DNA of 64,000 nucleotides from Planctomycetaceae bacterium (GTDB lineage Bacteria > Planctomycetota > Planctomycetia > Planctomycetales > Planctomycetaceae), in the NCBI GenBank assembly GCA_041398825.1, contig JAWKTX010000001.1, positions 372,001 to 436,000 on the forward strand, read 5' to 3'. The notes under the pieces are model-generated. The model did no database searches and was not told where the DNA came from. It worked only from the letters and a program-made list of their open reading frames with translations. Made by a program: the position numbers and the translations under genes. This document shows positions 7,858-18,040 of the stretch, piece after piece. Positions within the stretch are counted from its first letter, which is position 1, and the number at the start of each line of letters is the position of its first letter.

Positions 7858-8735
7858 CTAACAATTTAATGGCTCACGGTGATCCAGCCAGAGCTGCGGT
7901 ATTCCGTTGCTGCCAACGGCCAGAGCGACCACAGAACCTGCAATCGCGCAGGTGGTGTCTCGATCACCCAGTCCGCGACGGTCGTCCACATGGCCTCTTC
8001 GTAATTTCTCAGGCACTTTGCTGCACACCACAGGCTGAACGGAACGGTGTCAGAAGAGATCACTTTTCCTCCACTGCCAAGCTTGGCAGCCGCTGTTCGG
8101 ACGTCATAGTCCAGTGGGGTTTCCAGAGCTTCTTTGAGTCCAGAATGTGTTGGGCCTTCCGGTGTATATTGAATCACTGCCTCGAGCAGCTGTCGTGGAT
8201 CAGCGGTGGAATGGAGGTCGTGTGCGGTTGCGGCTGCAACTGCCACGGCGATCGCTCCGGCCTGACCATCAGGATGTGCATGTGTAACGATTGCTGATAA
8301 ACGGGCATTCCTAATGCATGCCTCTATGTCGTCCGCGAAGAAGCCACCAATTGGTCCGGCCCTCATCGCGCCACCGTTTCCCATCGAACCTGCACCATCG
8401 AAGACTTCACCGGCTGCGACCTGCCATGCCACGCCTTTTCCTATCCGTTGCAGAATCCCATGGGCCGTGCCACCGTAGCCGCGCCATGGATCGGCCGAAT
8501 ACCGTTCGGCAAACTTCTGCGCCAGCAGATCGGGGGCGATATGGCCTTCCTCCTCGAGTGTCTCCACCACGCTGACCGCCATAACTGTGTCATCCGTGAT
8601 GGTCCAGGGGTAGGTTGGCAACTGTCGCGACATGAGCAATTCGGGCGTCGCGAAAAACTGCTGTCCAAAAGCGTCTCCGATCGAAAGCCCTTTCAGGCTC
8701 AGCCGAGCAAGCTTAGTGCGATCGCTGATGTCCAC
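7858..8735 (-). pseudogene. ADP-ribosylglycohydrolase, frameshifted near the 3' end
   Basis: Members of this family (DraG/ARH type) remove ADP-ribose from proteins using two Mg ions. From the GTG at 8735 (GAGG upstream) the first frame shows GLSIGDAFGQ, the metal motif TDDTVMAVSV and the GNGGAMR motif. Near position 7976 the conserved C-terminal block continues in another frame: GLGDRDTTCAIAGSVVALAVG can be read there, ending at the TAG at 7858-7860. The unshifted frame instead runs on into an unrelated tail ending at 7866. A one-base deletion after MWTTV explains this. The lost GDRDTT motif carries metal-binding residues, so the first-frame product should be inactive. A sequencing error is the main alternative. 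Confidence 0.8.
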
Positions 8736-8773
8736 TGTTCCAGCCTCTGAATCTGCATACTGCCCGGGATTAC

Positions 8774-8812
8774 GAAAAAACGGCCGAAATAGTGCAGAGA
8801 CTATTTCGACCG
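8774..8812 (-). terminator. Intrinsic terminator downstream of gnd
   Basis: On the minus strand a stem of 13 base positions (arms 8800-8812 and 8781-8793, GAAATAGT core) with the loop CTCTGC is followed directly by six T residues (8775-8780). It lies about 40 bases past the gnd stop codon and ahead of the ADP-ribosylglycohydrolase start, so the two genes are separate transcripts. Confidence 0.9.
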
Positions 8813-8853
8813 CTGAGATTGTCGTCGATCGGGAGTTCGTTTTGTATCCGGCT

Positions 8854-10323
<1,470 letters not shown>

Positions 10324-10484
10324 TGTGGTTGTATTCGTTTGAAAGAAGGATGAGGCAGCTCCCTTTTGATCGAAAGGACTCCTGCCGAATTACAAGCCTT
10401 GAGGACGTTTGAAAACTGGTCAGGGCCGAGCAGATGATTCAGCACTGCTGAAACTGCCTGCTCGGCATAAATGACCGGCACCAG

Positions 10485-11558
10485 CTATCGCTGCACTCGA
10501 GCGGAGCTACCTGCAGCAACGGCTTCTACCTGGTTGAGGGTTGCCATCGTTGTGTCACCCGGGAATGTCGTCAGCAAGGCACCGTGAGCCCATCCGAGAT
10601 CCAGTGCCGTTTGCGGATCCTTGCCGCTCAACAGTCCGTAGAACAGCCCGGATGCAAATCCATCACCACCGCCAATTCGGTCGATCACATCCAGTTCAGC
10701 CTGTTTGGCTTGGTACGTTTTGCCATCCATCCACAGAACGGCACTCCAGGAGTGACGATTTGTCGAATGAACTTCTCGAAGAGTCGTCGCAACGGCCTTC
10801 ACATTTGGCAGTTTACTGGCCACTTCTTCCATCATTCCAAAGAAGGCGGCAGGATCGAGCTTGCCGTGAGCTTCGACATCCTGTCCCTTCAGGCCAAGAC
10901 CTTTCTGCAGATCTTCTTCGTTCCCGACAAGGACGTCGACATTTTCGACGATTCGGTTCAGGGTCTCCTGGGCTTTATCCAGACCACCGCTGATTTGCCA
11001 CAGCTTCGCGCGGTAGTTCAGGTCGAACGAGGTCACGGCCCCTGCTTTCTTGGCGGCCTTCATTCCTTCGATGATAACTTCCGGAGTCGTGGGAGACAGT
11101 GCGGCAAAAATGCCTCCGCTGTGAAACCATCGCACCCCACCAGCAAAGATCTCATCCCAGTTGAAGTCGCCGGCCTTCAGCAATCCGGCCGCTTCGTTAC
11201 TTCGGTTGTAAAACACGATCGGGCCACGAATGCCGTGTCCCTGATCGCTGTACACGGTTGCCATGTTTGGTCCGCGTACGCCATCGTGTTTGAACATTTT
11301 GTAGAACGGCTTAACACCCATGGCTCGAACGCGTTCGCTGATCAGGTCGCCGATCGGGTTGTCCACCATGGCCGTTGCGATTCCGGTCTTCAACTGAAAG
11401 CAGTCTGCCAGGTTGGCTGCACAGTTGAATTCGCCACCGCTCACGTGAACGGCAAAGTTATTTGCTTTGCGAAATGGAATGATGCCTGGATCCAGACGGT
11501 GGACCATTGCACCCAGAGAAACAAAGTCCAGAGCACCGGACGAAGGAACGTTCAACAT
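10485..11558 (-). CDS. PfkB-family sugar kinase, probably 2-keto-3-deoxygluconate kinase
   Basis: The 357-residue protein belongs to the ribokinase/PfkB family. It shows the N-terminal substrate loop with GGEFNCAANLA, the mid region FDLNYRAKLW typical of KDG kinases, and the C-terminal signature DRIGGGDGFASG with catalytic base D299. KDG kinases phosphorylate 2-keto-3-deoxygluconate for cleavage by KDPG aldolase (Entner-Doudoroff and uronate breakdown). The exact substrate is inferred from the FDLNYR context and from the neighbouring gnd; a related sugar cannot be excluded. ATG at 11558. It lies about 160 bases upstream of gnd on the same strand. Confidence 0.85.
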   Translation of the reverse strand: MLNVPSSGALDFVSLGAMVHRLDPGIIPFRKANNFAVHVSGGEFNCAANLADCFQLKTGIATAMVDNPIGDLISERVRAMGVKPFYKMFKHDGVRGPNMATVYSDQGHGIRGPIVFYNRSNEAAGLLKAGDFNWDEIFAGGVRWFHSGGIFAALSPTTPEVIIEGMKAAKKAGAVTSFDLNYRAKLWQISGGLDKAQETLNRIVENVDVLVGNEEDLQKGLGLKGQDVEAHGKLDPAAFFGMMEEVASKLPNVKAVATTLREVHSTNRHSWSAVLWMDGKTYQAKQAELDVIDRIGGGDGFASGLFYGLLSGKDPQTALDLGWAHGALLTTFPGDTTMATLNQVEAVAAGSSARVQR

Positions 11559-11914
11559 GAATTCTTTCCTGGCGATTTGCAGAGATTCCCGCGGACAAGC
11601 TCATCGCGGGCCAAAAACGAGACAGTTCGCCGAGCTTGAAGGCGAATGCAGGACTGGACTTACGTCTGCTGCCGAACTCCAGTTCGAACTGAAATCGGCA
11701 TCCGTAGGCTCTTCGTACACTCCAATTCGGCCGGTATCGTAGAAGTTGCAGGGCTGGAATTCAAAAGAATCCAGCGTTTGCTCAATTCATTCCCAGTGGT
11801 AGCCACGTTTACGCTGACTTCGGCCAACTGAACCGACTGCCTGATTCGTCGACTGTGTTGAATCAAACGCGACTCCGAAAACGCCGCAGAATTCTACCTG
11901 CCACTTGACCGAGT
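11559..11914. other. Intergenic stretch upstream of the sugar kinase
   Basis: 356 bases, no credible gene on either strand. A small inverted repeat CCCGCG...CGCGGG lies near 11590 in the expected leader of the kinase transcript; it has no T-run and I assign it no function. Confidence 0.4.
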
Positions 11915-13144
11915 CTACTTTCCGGTGCCCCCGGAAACACCTTCGAGCCGTACCCTGTCCTCTTCGACGATTACTTTGCCGAAGAACCGTCCAAACACCC
12001 CGGGAAAGAACTCGATTCCCGGTTGACCCACCGCTTTCACATCCACGGGAGATGCCATCAGCTTTTCGAACCTTCGGCCCTCGTCTGAGGCTGGATCGGT
12101 TTCGGGCAACTCGATTGTAATCCCGTTCTGTCCAAGGCTGTCGACCAGAGCCCGGAGGGTTGCGTTCTCGACTGTCAGTGAAAATCGGCGAGTTCGAAGC
12201 GAATCCGTCAATTGGCCGTTCGAAATCGATGCCCAGCGGCTGCGATGAACTTCTCTCTGAAACCATGTGTGATCGGCAATGGTCCCGGTAACACGTACTG
12301 TTCCCCCAGCCCAGCGAATTCCGGCGCCCGGGACACTTTCAGCCGCGGATTGTGCAAGGCTTTCTCTGTGCTCTTTGTTAAAGGCATACACAGCTTCAAT
12401 CGTCAGCGATGGGTCGATGGAGGCAATTTGCAGCTCGGTGCCTGATTTGCCTGCTGTGAGCATCAAGTCGAATTGATTTAACAAGACGGTCCCGAACTCC
12501 AGGCTGTTCATCGAGGGCCATTCGCCTGCCGACCAAAGATCATGTGGAACAGACTCTGTTCCGATGAGTGCAACTCCGGAATCGCTGAATCGCTGATTGA
12601 GCAGGTCTCGAGGGGCTGAAGCGCGGGGCCACGTGGTCACAGACGACGCACTGATGCGAATTTGAGTGCCCTTCAGTGTACGACGGAGATCCTGAGCATT
12701 TTTTTTCTGATATGAAAGCAGCGAAGGCAGACGCCATGCAGATTCCGCTGGTCCCAGATAAATAAAATCCTCGGCCAGGCACCAGGCAACGCCGGGGATC
12801 GCATCCGTAATCTGGGTCAATATTCCGGCTCGCGTTCCGGTAAAGGCGGAGACCTTGATGATTTGATGGGGGTCGATTCTTCGGTCGCGGATAATCTGGA
12901 CGCGGGTACTGGATTGCCAGTCGTTCAAATGCTGCGCAAGAGACACTCCCTCTGCAGACCATGCTGTCACTTCCTGCAGGGCCTGCATCACTTCGCGTCC
13001 CCGCAGGAACTCGACCTGCGAAGTCGCTGGAGACCGGACCAGGTTGCCCGCTTCACTTGCACAAGTCTGTACGGAACAATTGCTGATGAGAGAAATCATC
13101 AGCAGAAGAAAGACCGTGAAAGTGCGACTTCGAAGGATCAACAT
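11915..13144 (-). CDS. Exported protein with STN-like (secretin N-terminal) regions, function unknown
   Basis: The product (409 residues from ATG 13144) starts with a signal peptide, MLILRSRTFTVFLLLMIS. Residues of about 60-120 read like a short secretin/TonB N-terminal domain (VSLAQHLNDWQ..., then ...VAWCLAEDFIYLGP), and a second stretch near the C-terminus has the same rhythm (FSLTVENATLRALVDSLGQ...). That suggests a periplasmic protein built of small alpha/beta modules, but no beta-barrel domain follows, so it is not a secretin. A TTG at 13159 would add five residues. Unrecognised at family level. It is divergent from the DUF1501 gene, with a dispersed repeat copy between them. Confidence 0.65.
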   Translation of the reverse strand: MLILRSRTFTVFLLLMISLISNCSVQTCASEAGNLVRSPATSQVEFLRGREVMQALQEVTAWSAEGVSLAQHLNDWQSSTRVQIIRDRRIDPHQIIKVSAFTGTRAGILTQITDAIPGVAWCLAEDFIYLGPAESAWRLPSLLSYQKKNAQDLRRTLKGTQIRISASSVTTWPRASAPRDLLNQRFSDSGVALIGTESVPHDLWSAGEWPSMNSLEFGTVLLNQFDLMLTAGKSGTELQIASIDPSLTIEAVYAFNKEHRESLAQSAAESVPGAGIRWAGGTVRVTGTIADHTWFQREVHRSRWASISNGQLTDSLRTRRFSLTVENATLRALVDSLGQNGITIELPETDPASDEGRRFEKLMASPVDVKAVGQPGIEFFPGVFGRFFGKVIVEEDRVRLEGVSGGTGK

Positions 13145-13463
13145 GAGAGACCCGTGCAACTTGGGGAAATCAGGAAGCTGTCTGAAGTCGGCAGCATAGC
13201 AGGAGTGCGTTCTGAATCCCGCTGGAATGTCTGTTGAAAACGGGACTGGATCGAGCAGGAAACTTTAAAACATGATGGTTTCCAGTCGTCCTGCATGCCT
13301 GTCTGTTTTTCAACAGCCAAGCCAGGGGGTGAGAGTCAAAGAATCCGATTTGACTCAACAAAATCCGTCCTGCCAGTGTATGATCCGTCCACTCACCTGA
13401 ATACCTGCCATTTCCGATCCACCGCCCTGTTAACGCATTGACCATGCCCGCCGGAGATCCTGC
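13145..13463. other. Divergent promoter region holding repeat copy B
   Basis: 319 bases between two divergently transcribed genes. The central part is the dispersed repeat at 13231-13316; no other gene or operator is clear. Confidence 0.5.
13231..13316 (+). repeat. Dispersed palindromic repeat, copy B
   Basis: 86 bases from CTGTTGAAAACGGGACTGG to GTCTGTTTTTCAACAG. The ends are inverted repeats (CTGTTGAAAA against TTTTCAACAG). Inside, GACTGGA pairs with TCCAGTC and GGAAAC with GTTTCC, so the element can fold into one long interrupted stem. It is near-identical in length and order to copies A and D. Confidence 0.88.
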
Positions 13464-14936
13464 GTGATGCTGAGTCTGAATGATCATTCGCTGAAAATGT
13501 GTGATGGTATTCCCCGCCGTGAGGCTATTCGAATTGGTGGATTGTCCGCGGTTGGTCTGACGCTGCCCCATCTGTTGAGCCTGAAAGCGAACGCAAATCC
13601 TCAGGAATCATCGCCGAACCATTCGGCAGCATCTCCGGGATTTGGCAAAGCCAAGTCTGTGATTCTGTTCTGGTTACTGGGAGGAGCGCCTCAACACGAA
13701 TCCTGGGATCCAAAGCCACAGGCTCCCTCACAAATACGTGGCGAATTCGGATCGATTCCAACAGTGGTTCCTGGCATCAACATCGGCGAACTGATGCCGC
13801 GCACAGCCAGCCATGTTGATAAGCTCGCGATACTGCGGGCAGTTGTCACAAAGGATCAGGCCCATTCTTCCAGCGGGTATCAGATGCTCACGGGAGTTCC
13901 TCATATTCCGTTGAGTCAGGAGAATGTGACATCAAAGGCTCCGAATCTCTCGCCCTCCCACGCGGCCATGATGCGGGTGCTGCGGCCGGATTCCGATGGT
14001 CTTCCATCGTCCATCGCGTTGCCGTATCACATTGCCAATGATGGTGAGATTATCTGGCCGGGGCAAAAGGCCGGAATTCTTGGCAGGCAATACGATCCCT
14101 GGCAGTTGTATTGTGATCCTTCGGAGTCGGACTTCAGCGTTCCCGATTTGTCCTTTCCTCAGGACATTGCTGCGGGACGCTTTGATTCCCGACGTCAATT
14201 ACTGGAGCAACTGAATCGATATCGTCAGCAGGCGATTGCCGTTTCAGGAGCTCACGGGAATGGCCTGGCAGCCAACCTGGTGGCTCAAATCAACCCGGAG
14301 AACGAATTCGAAAAGAAGTCGCAGCAGGCTTTCGAATTGCTGGCGGGTAACTCGGCCAGAAAGGCTTTTCGCCTTCATGAAGAAAGTGATCCCGTTCGCG
14401 ATCGCTACGGTCGCTATCGGTTTGGACAATCGTGCCTGCTTGCCCGGCGTCTGGTTCAGGCGGGTGTCTCGCTGGTTCAGGTAAACTGGACGCGAGTTGA
14501 TGGCAAAGCTAACAACGGAACCTGGGATACCCATCGAGATCATTGCGCGAGCCTGAAATCGTTTCTGATGCCCATGATGGATCAGACCTATTCCGCGCTC
14601 ATCGAAGACCTCCATCAGCAAGGCATGCTGGAAGAGACACTTGTGGTGTGGATCAGTGAATTTGGGCATACTCCCAGGATCAATGGCAACGCCGGCCGCG
14701 ATCACTGGGGAAATTGCTTCTCAATCGCGATGGCAGGCGGCGGCATCCAGGGGGGTATGACCCACGGACAATCCGATCCACATGCCGCTTATCCAGTCGC
14801 GGACATTGTGACGCCAGCCGACGTCACCGCGACCATGTTTCACTGTCTGGGGCATTCGCCCGACACGATGCTGCAGGATCAGACTGGTCGACCATTTCCG
14901 CTAACGCGAGGATCCGTCATCGAAACGATTGTCTGA
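13464..14936 (+). CDS. DUF1501 family exported protein
   Basis: DUF1501 proteins are sulfatase-fold, alkaline-phosphatase-superfamily relatives that planctomycetes carry in many copies. This one (490 residues) has a Tat-like leader with RREAIRIGGLSAVGLTLPHLL, then FWLLGGAPQHESWDPKP, the long middle part, and the C-terminal block VVWISEFGHTPRINGNAGRDHWG. No DUF1549/DUF1553 partner is adjacent, unlike the usual arrangement. GTG at 13464 has GGAG seven bases upstream; ATG at 13467 is equally possible. Substrate and role are unknown in the family; a cell-envelope or polysaccharide task is often supposed. Confidence 0.9.
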   Translation: MMLSLNDHSLKMCDGIPRREAIRIGGLSAVGLTLPHLLSLKANANPQESSPNHSAASPGFGKAKSVILFWLLGGAPQHESWDPKPQAPSQIRGEFGSIPTVVPGINIGELMPRTASHVDKLAILRAVVTKDQAHSSSGYQMLTGVPHIPLSQENVTSKAPNLSPSHAAMMRVLRPDSDGLPSSIALPYHIANDGEIIWPGQKAGILGRQYDPWQLYCDPSESDFSVPDLSFPQDIAAGRFDSRRQLLEQLNRYRQQAIAVSGAHGNGLAANLVAQINPENEFEKKSQQAFELLAGNSARKAFRLHEESDPVRDRYGRYRFGQSCLLARRLVQAGVSLVQVNWTRVDGKANNGTWDTHRDHCASLKSFLMPMMDQTYSALIEDLHQQGMLEETLVVWISEFGHTPRINGNAGRDHWGNCFSIAMAGGGIQGGMTHGQSDPHAAYPVADIVTPADVTATMFHCLGHSPDTMLQDQTGRPFPLTRGSVIETIV

Positions 14937-15339
14937 ATCGTTAGTACCTCCAGGCCAGTTCCGTCAGGAACAGGCAATAGAAGTTGCGAGATGTCAGCAA
15001 TGTGGAGGAATTGTTTCGTTTCTTACTAACGGACGCTGTCGGCAATGGTCTTGAAATGGCATGGCTTCTGCTGAGCCCGATCGTTGCCTGGTCAGAGCAC
15101 CCGCGAGGAAATTCGGAGAGAATCCGGCCTTGCTCGCCTCATTGCACGCCGGGCTGGTTCCGGAAACTCCTGTCACAGTGCGAGATTGGCAACACGTGTT
15201 TTCCGTGAAAGGCCCGAAAAACGTGGGTTCGATTTGGTCTTGGCCTGTTTTTGGCTCTGAAAGTAGACTACGCAGCTGGTTGGGCGAAACGTCGAATGCC
15301 GATTATCAAGTCCTTTGAACCCCGGTCAGCCACCACCCC
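14937..15339. other. Intergenic stretch
   Basis: 403 bases. Short plus-strand frames (14984-15208 and 15061-15318) are open but have no start signal, signal peptide or family resemblance that would support them. I see nothing else here. Confidence 0.4.
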
Positions 15340-15738
15340 ATGCGTTCTTGGTATTCCATCCTGATTGTCATCATCCTGCTGCAGACGGGTTGTGTGCATC
15401 GTCGATTCACGGTGTACTCCAATCCGCCGGGAGCATTGGTGCGCGTGGACGGAAAAGACGTTGGTTACACTCCTGCATCTGTGGATTTCACGTGGTACGG
15501 AACCCGTGAAATTCAGTTGCTGAAAGATGGTTACGAAACGCAGACGCAGATGGTCAGCATCCCATCCCCGTGGTACCAGAAGTTTCCGCTGGATTTTCTG
15601 AGTGATAATTTCGCCGGAAGGCACATCACAGATCATCGGCAATTTCAATTCGACCTGCAGCCGAAGCGTATGGATAACATGAACGACGTACGCACACGAG
15701 CCGAATCGTTGCGAAGCGAAGCGTTGCACGGTCCTTAG
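15340..15738 (+). CDS. PEGA-domain lipoprotein
   Basis: A 132-residue lipoprotein. The signal ends in the lipobox LLQTGC, followed by a PEGA domain at about residues 22-70: FTVYSNPPGALVRVDGKDVG, then YTPASVDF and IQLLKDGYETQTQ. PEGA modules are small surface beta-domains that occur on many envelope proteins and probably bind wall or S-layer components. It is followed by the LRR/coiled-coil gene on the same strand after about 145 bases. Specific role unknown. Confidence 0.85.
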   Translation: MRSWYSILIVIILLQTGCVHRRFTVYSNPPGALVRVDGKDVGYTPASVDFTWYGTREIQLLKDGYETQTQMVSIPSPWYQKFPLDFLSDNFAGRHITDHRQFQFDLQPKRMDNMNDVRTRAESLRSEALHGP

Positions 15739-15882
15739 CTTCCATCGACTGCCATCTGCCCCACCCCTTGCACGTCGCCAGACTTCTGCCTACTCTGCAG
15801 ACTGGAAATGCAGCCACGGTGCTGCAACGCACTGCGAAAGCGGTGGTGTCTCGTTCGACGTTTATTCATCGAGGTAAGTGTG

Positions 15883-16923
15883 ATGAAGTTAGTTGGAACA
15901 CTTCTCTGCGCGTTGATGTTGTGCAAATCTGTGGTCGCCCAACAGGAAGGCTCTGAAGTTGACCAGCAGTTGATTGATGCCGTTCGAGCCGCCGGTGGTC
16001 AGGCGATGCCGCTGGCGAAGAATGATTCTCGCATTCAGGTGGCTTTCCACCTGTCCGACAAGGAAATTGGGGACGACGTTCTGGCGGTGCTGAAAGACAA
16101 GCCAACTGTTCAGTCCGTCAATTTGCGAGGCACAAAAGTTACGGACGCGGGATTAGCCCATCTGGCTGGACTGAAAGGACTGGAACGCCTTCACCTGGAA
16201 CGCACCGCGATCACCGATGCCGGTCTGGCTCATCTTGCATCCCTTGAAAATCTTCAGTACCTGAATCTTTACGAAACGAAGATTACCGACGCCGGCCTGG
16301 AGCAGCTTAGTGGATTGAAGAACCTGAAAAAGCTGTTCGTTTGGCAGACAGGTGTTACAGAAGCGGGCGAAGAAAAACTGAAAGGCGTGATCGCTGACAT
16401 TGAAATCGTTCCGGACTTTCGCAAGGAACGCGAGCGAGCGAAAGTAGAAGCGATGCGCGCGGCTGAGGATGCTGCAAAAGAAGTCGAAGAGCTTGCAGCG
16501 AAGATTACAGATGCGACGAAGGCCGCAGACGAAGCACGCGTTGCCGCAGAAGCAGCAGCCAAACAGCATGAGCTGGCCAACACCGCGGCAGATGCAGCGG
16601 CTAAATTGCTTGCCGCGCAAACTGCGAATCTTGAAACGCTGAACAAGGTTCTGGCTGACACGAAAGCCACTCCAGGCGCAAGCAAGGAATCGATTGACGC
16701 TGCTGAAAAGGCGGTCGCAGAGTCCAATGCGGATGTCGAAAAAGCAAAGGCCAAAGCAGAGAGCGCAAAGAAGCCAGTTGAAGACACGAAAAAAGCGGCC
16801 GATGAAGCAAAGAAAAAGTCGGATGAAGCCGCCAAGACTCTGGAAGATATGAAAAAGAAGTCAGACGAGGCTGTGAAGAAAGCCGCGGACCTGAAGACGA
16901 AGGCGGAAGAACTGCAGAAGTAA
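15883..16923 (+). CDS. Secreted leucine-rich-repeat protein with Ala/Lys-rich coiled coil
   Basis: From ATG 15883 (GAGGT about eight bases upstream) the product is 346 residues. It has a signal peptide (MKLVGTLLCALMLCKSVVAQ) and then three to four LRR units of about 24 residues at roughly 76-155 (TDAGLAHLAGLKGLERLHLE and close variants). The rest, from about residue 180 to the end, is a heptad-like chain of Ala, Lys and Glu with no cysteine and few aromatics, predicted to be a long coiled coil. Such proteins are likely structural or adhesive in the periplasm or at the surface. A strong terminator follows. No family name can be given. Confidence 0.85.
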   Translation: MKLVGTLLCALMLCKSVVAQQEGSEVDQQLIDAVRAAGGQAMPLAKNDSRIQVAFHLSDKEIGDDVLAVLKDKPTVQSVNLRGTKVTDAGLAHLAGLKGLERLHLERTAITDAGLAHLASLENLQYLNLYETKITDAGLEQLSGLKNLKKLFVWQTGVTEAGEEKLKGVIADIEIVPDFRKERERAKVEAMRAAEDAAKEVEELAAKITDATKAADEARVAAEAAAKQHELANTAADAAAKLLAAQTANLETLNKVLADTKATPGASKESIDAAEKAVAESNADVEKAKAKAESAKKPVEDTKKAADEAKKKSDEAAKTLEDMKKKSDEAVKKAADLKTKAEELQK

Positions 16924-16976
16924 CAGGAAGCTCGTCTTAACGAGCTCATGAAAACCGTTGAGAGTCCGTGAGTACT

Positions 16977-17011
16977 GGCCCGGCATCTGTTTGATGCCGG
17001 GCCCTTTTTTG
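16977..17011 (+). terminator. Intrinsic terminator after the LRR protein
   Basis: Perfect 11-bp stem GGCCCGGCATC / GATGCCGGGCC (16977-16987 and 16993-17003) with loop TGTTT, followed by C and six T residues. It ends the LRR transcript and lies just before the SGNH hydrolase gene. Confidence 0.95.
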
Positions 17012-17030
17012 TTTAAGCACCAAGCCACTA

Positions 17031-17966
17031 ATGAATCCTCTTGTTTCACATTTCGCAAACGGACAGGCATTCTTCACAGGCGCGCTGCTGGTGATGTTCG
17101 CGTTAACGGGACTCGGATTTTCGCGGCGGCAGAAGCCTTCTGAAGAATCCGGAAACGATGCAACACCCCGGGAACCCACGGCAGGGTTTGGGCAGGTCCT
17201 GGCTCAGGTCTGTTTTCGCTATCGCTGGCTTCTGCTGATCGCAGGGTTGCTGTTTGTGGCAGCATCATCAACGCCGTTCCCCATTTGGATACTGATCCCG
17301 CTTGCCTTATCAACTTCATTTGCCTGGCGAACCAGAGACGCTGGTCAACGCAGGAATCTGGTTCTTATCACGTTCCTGTGCTGGACGACTGCGATCGTCC
17401 ATGAGCTTTACTGGCAATGGGAGCCGAGTGTCGACATCGAAGCGATCCGAGGGCGTGCTCTTGTTGTTCTTGCTGATTCCGTCACAGCCGGCCTTGGTGA
17501 AGGAGAGGCCACAACGTGGCCCGTCCTGCTGCAGGAACAGTGGCCGAGTGAAATTATAGATCTGTCTCATGTTGGCGAGACTGTCATCACGGCCGCCGAT
17601 CGATTCCGAAAACACTCTGTTCCGAAAGATGCGGCGTTCATTATTGAACTCGGAGGAAACGATCTCCTTGGTTCAACGACGGTATCGCAATTCCGAAAGG
17701 ATCTGGATGACCTGCTCCACGCGATTCGACGTGATGATCCGGAGCGTGCCATTCTTATGTTCGAGCTGCCTTTGCCACCGTTTCACAACGCCTGGGGCGA
17801 CGTTCAGCGATCACTCGCTCTTCGCCATGGTGTGGTGCTGATTCCCAAGAGGAAACTGCTAAGTGTCTTTACAGCAGATGCAGGCACGTTCGACAGCATT
17901 CATTTAACTCAGGATGGCCACAACAGAATGGCGACCATCATGGCAAAGCTGCTTCAACTCAGGTAA
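17031..17966 (+). CDS. Membrane-anchored SGNH/GDSL hydrolase
   Basis: The N-terminal third has about four hydrophobic segments (near residues 13-30, 64-82, 84-98 and 108-125). An SGNH esterase domain follows. Its nucleophile is S150 in LADSVTAG, the block III asparagine is N210 in GGND, and the Asp-His pair is D288/H291 in DSIHLTQDGH. The first block normally reads GDS and here is ADS. The catalytic set is otherwise complete, so an esterase or deacetylase acting on envelope glycans or lipids is likely. It is convergent with mscL. Confidence 0.85.
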   Translation: MNPLVSHFANGQAFFTGALLVMFALTGLGFSRRQKPSEESGNDATPREPTAGFGQVLAQVCFRYRWLLLIAGLLFVAASSTPFPIWILIPLALSTSFAWRTRDAGQRRNLVLITFLCWTTAIVHELYWQWEPSVDIEAIRGRALVVLADSVTAGLGEGEATTWPVLLQEQWPSEIIDLSHVGETVITAADRFRKHSVPKDAAFIIELGGNDLLGSTTVSQFRKDLDDLLHAIRRDDPERAILMFELPLPPFHNAWGDVQRSLALRHGVVLIPKRKLLSVFTADAGTFDSIHLTQDGHNRMATIMAKLLQLR

Positions 17967-17996
17967 TCGCCATCGGTGCTGGAAGATTGCATGCAA

Positions 17997-18023
17997 ATGC
18001 CCGGCACTGGAGATGCCGGGCAT
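17997..18023. terminator. Shared hairpin between SGNH hydrolase and mscL
   Basis: A 10-bp perfect stem ATGCCCGGCA / TGCCGGGCAT with a 7-base loop lies in the 74-base gap between two convergent stop codons. There is no strong T-run on either side, but the position suggests a bidirectional transcript end. Confidence 0.6.
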
Positions 18024-18040
18024 TCGATCCCGAAAATCAA

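Noticed and set aside
16269..16949. 226-codon minus-strand frame rich in Ala/Ser/Phe
   Set aside because: It is the antisense reading of the Ala/Lys-rich coiled coil; the apparent repeats only mirror that low-complexity DNA.
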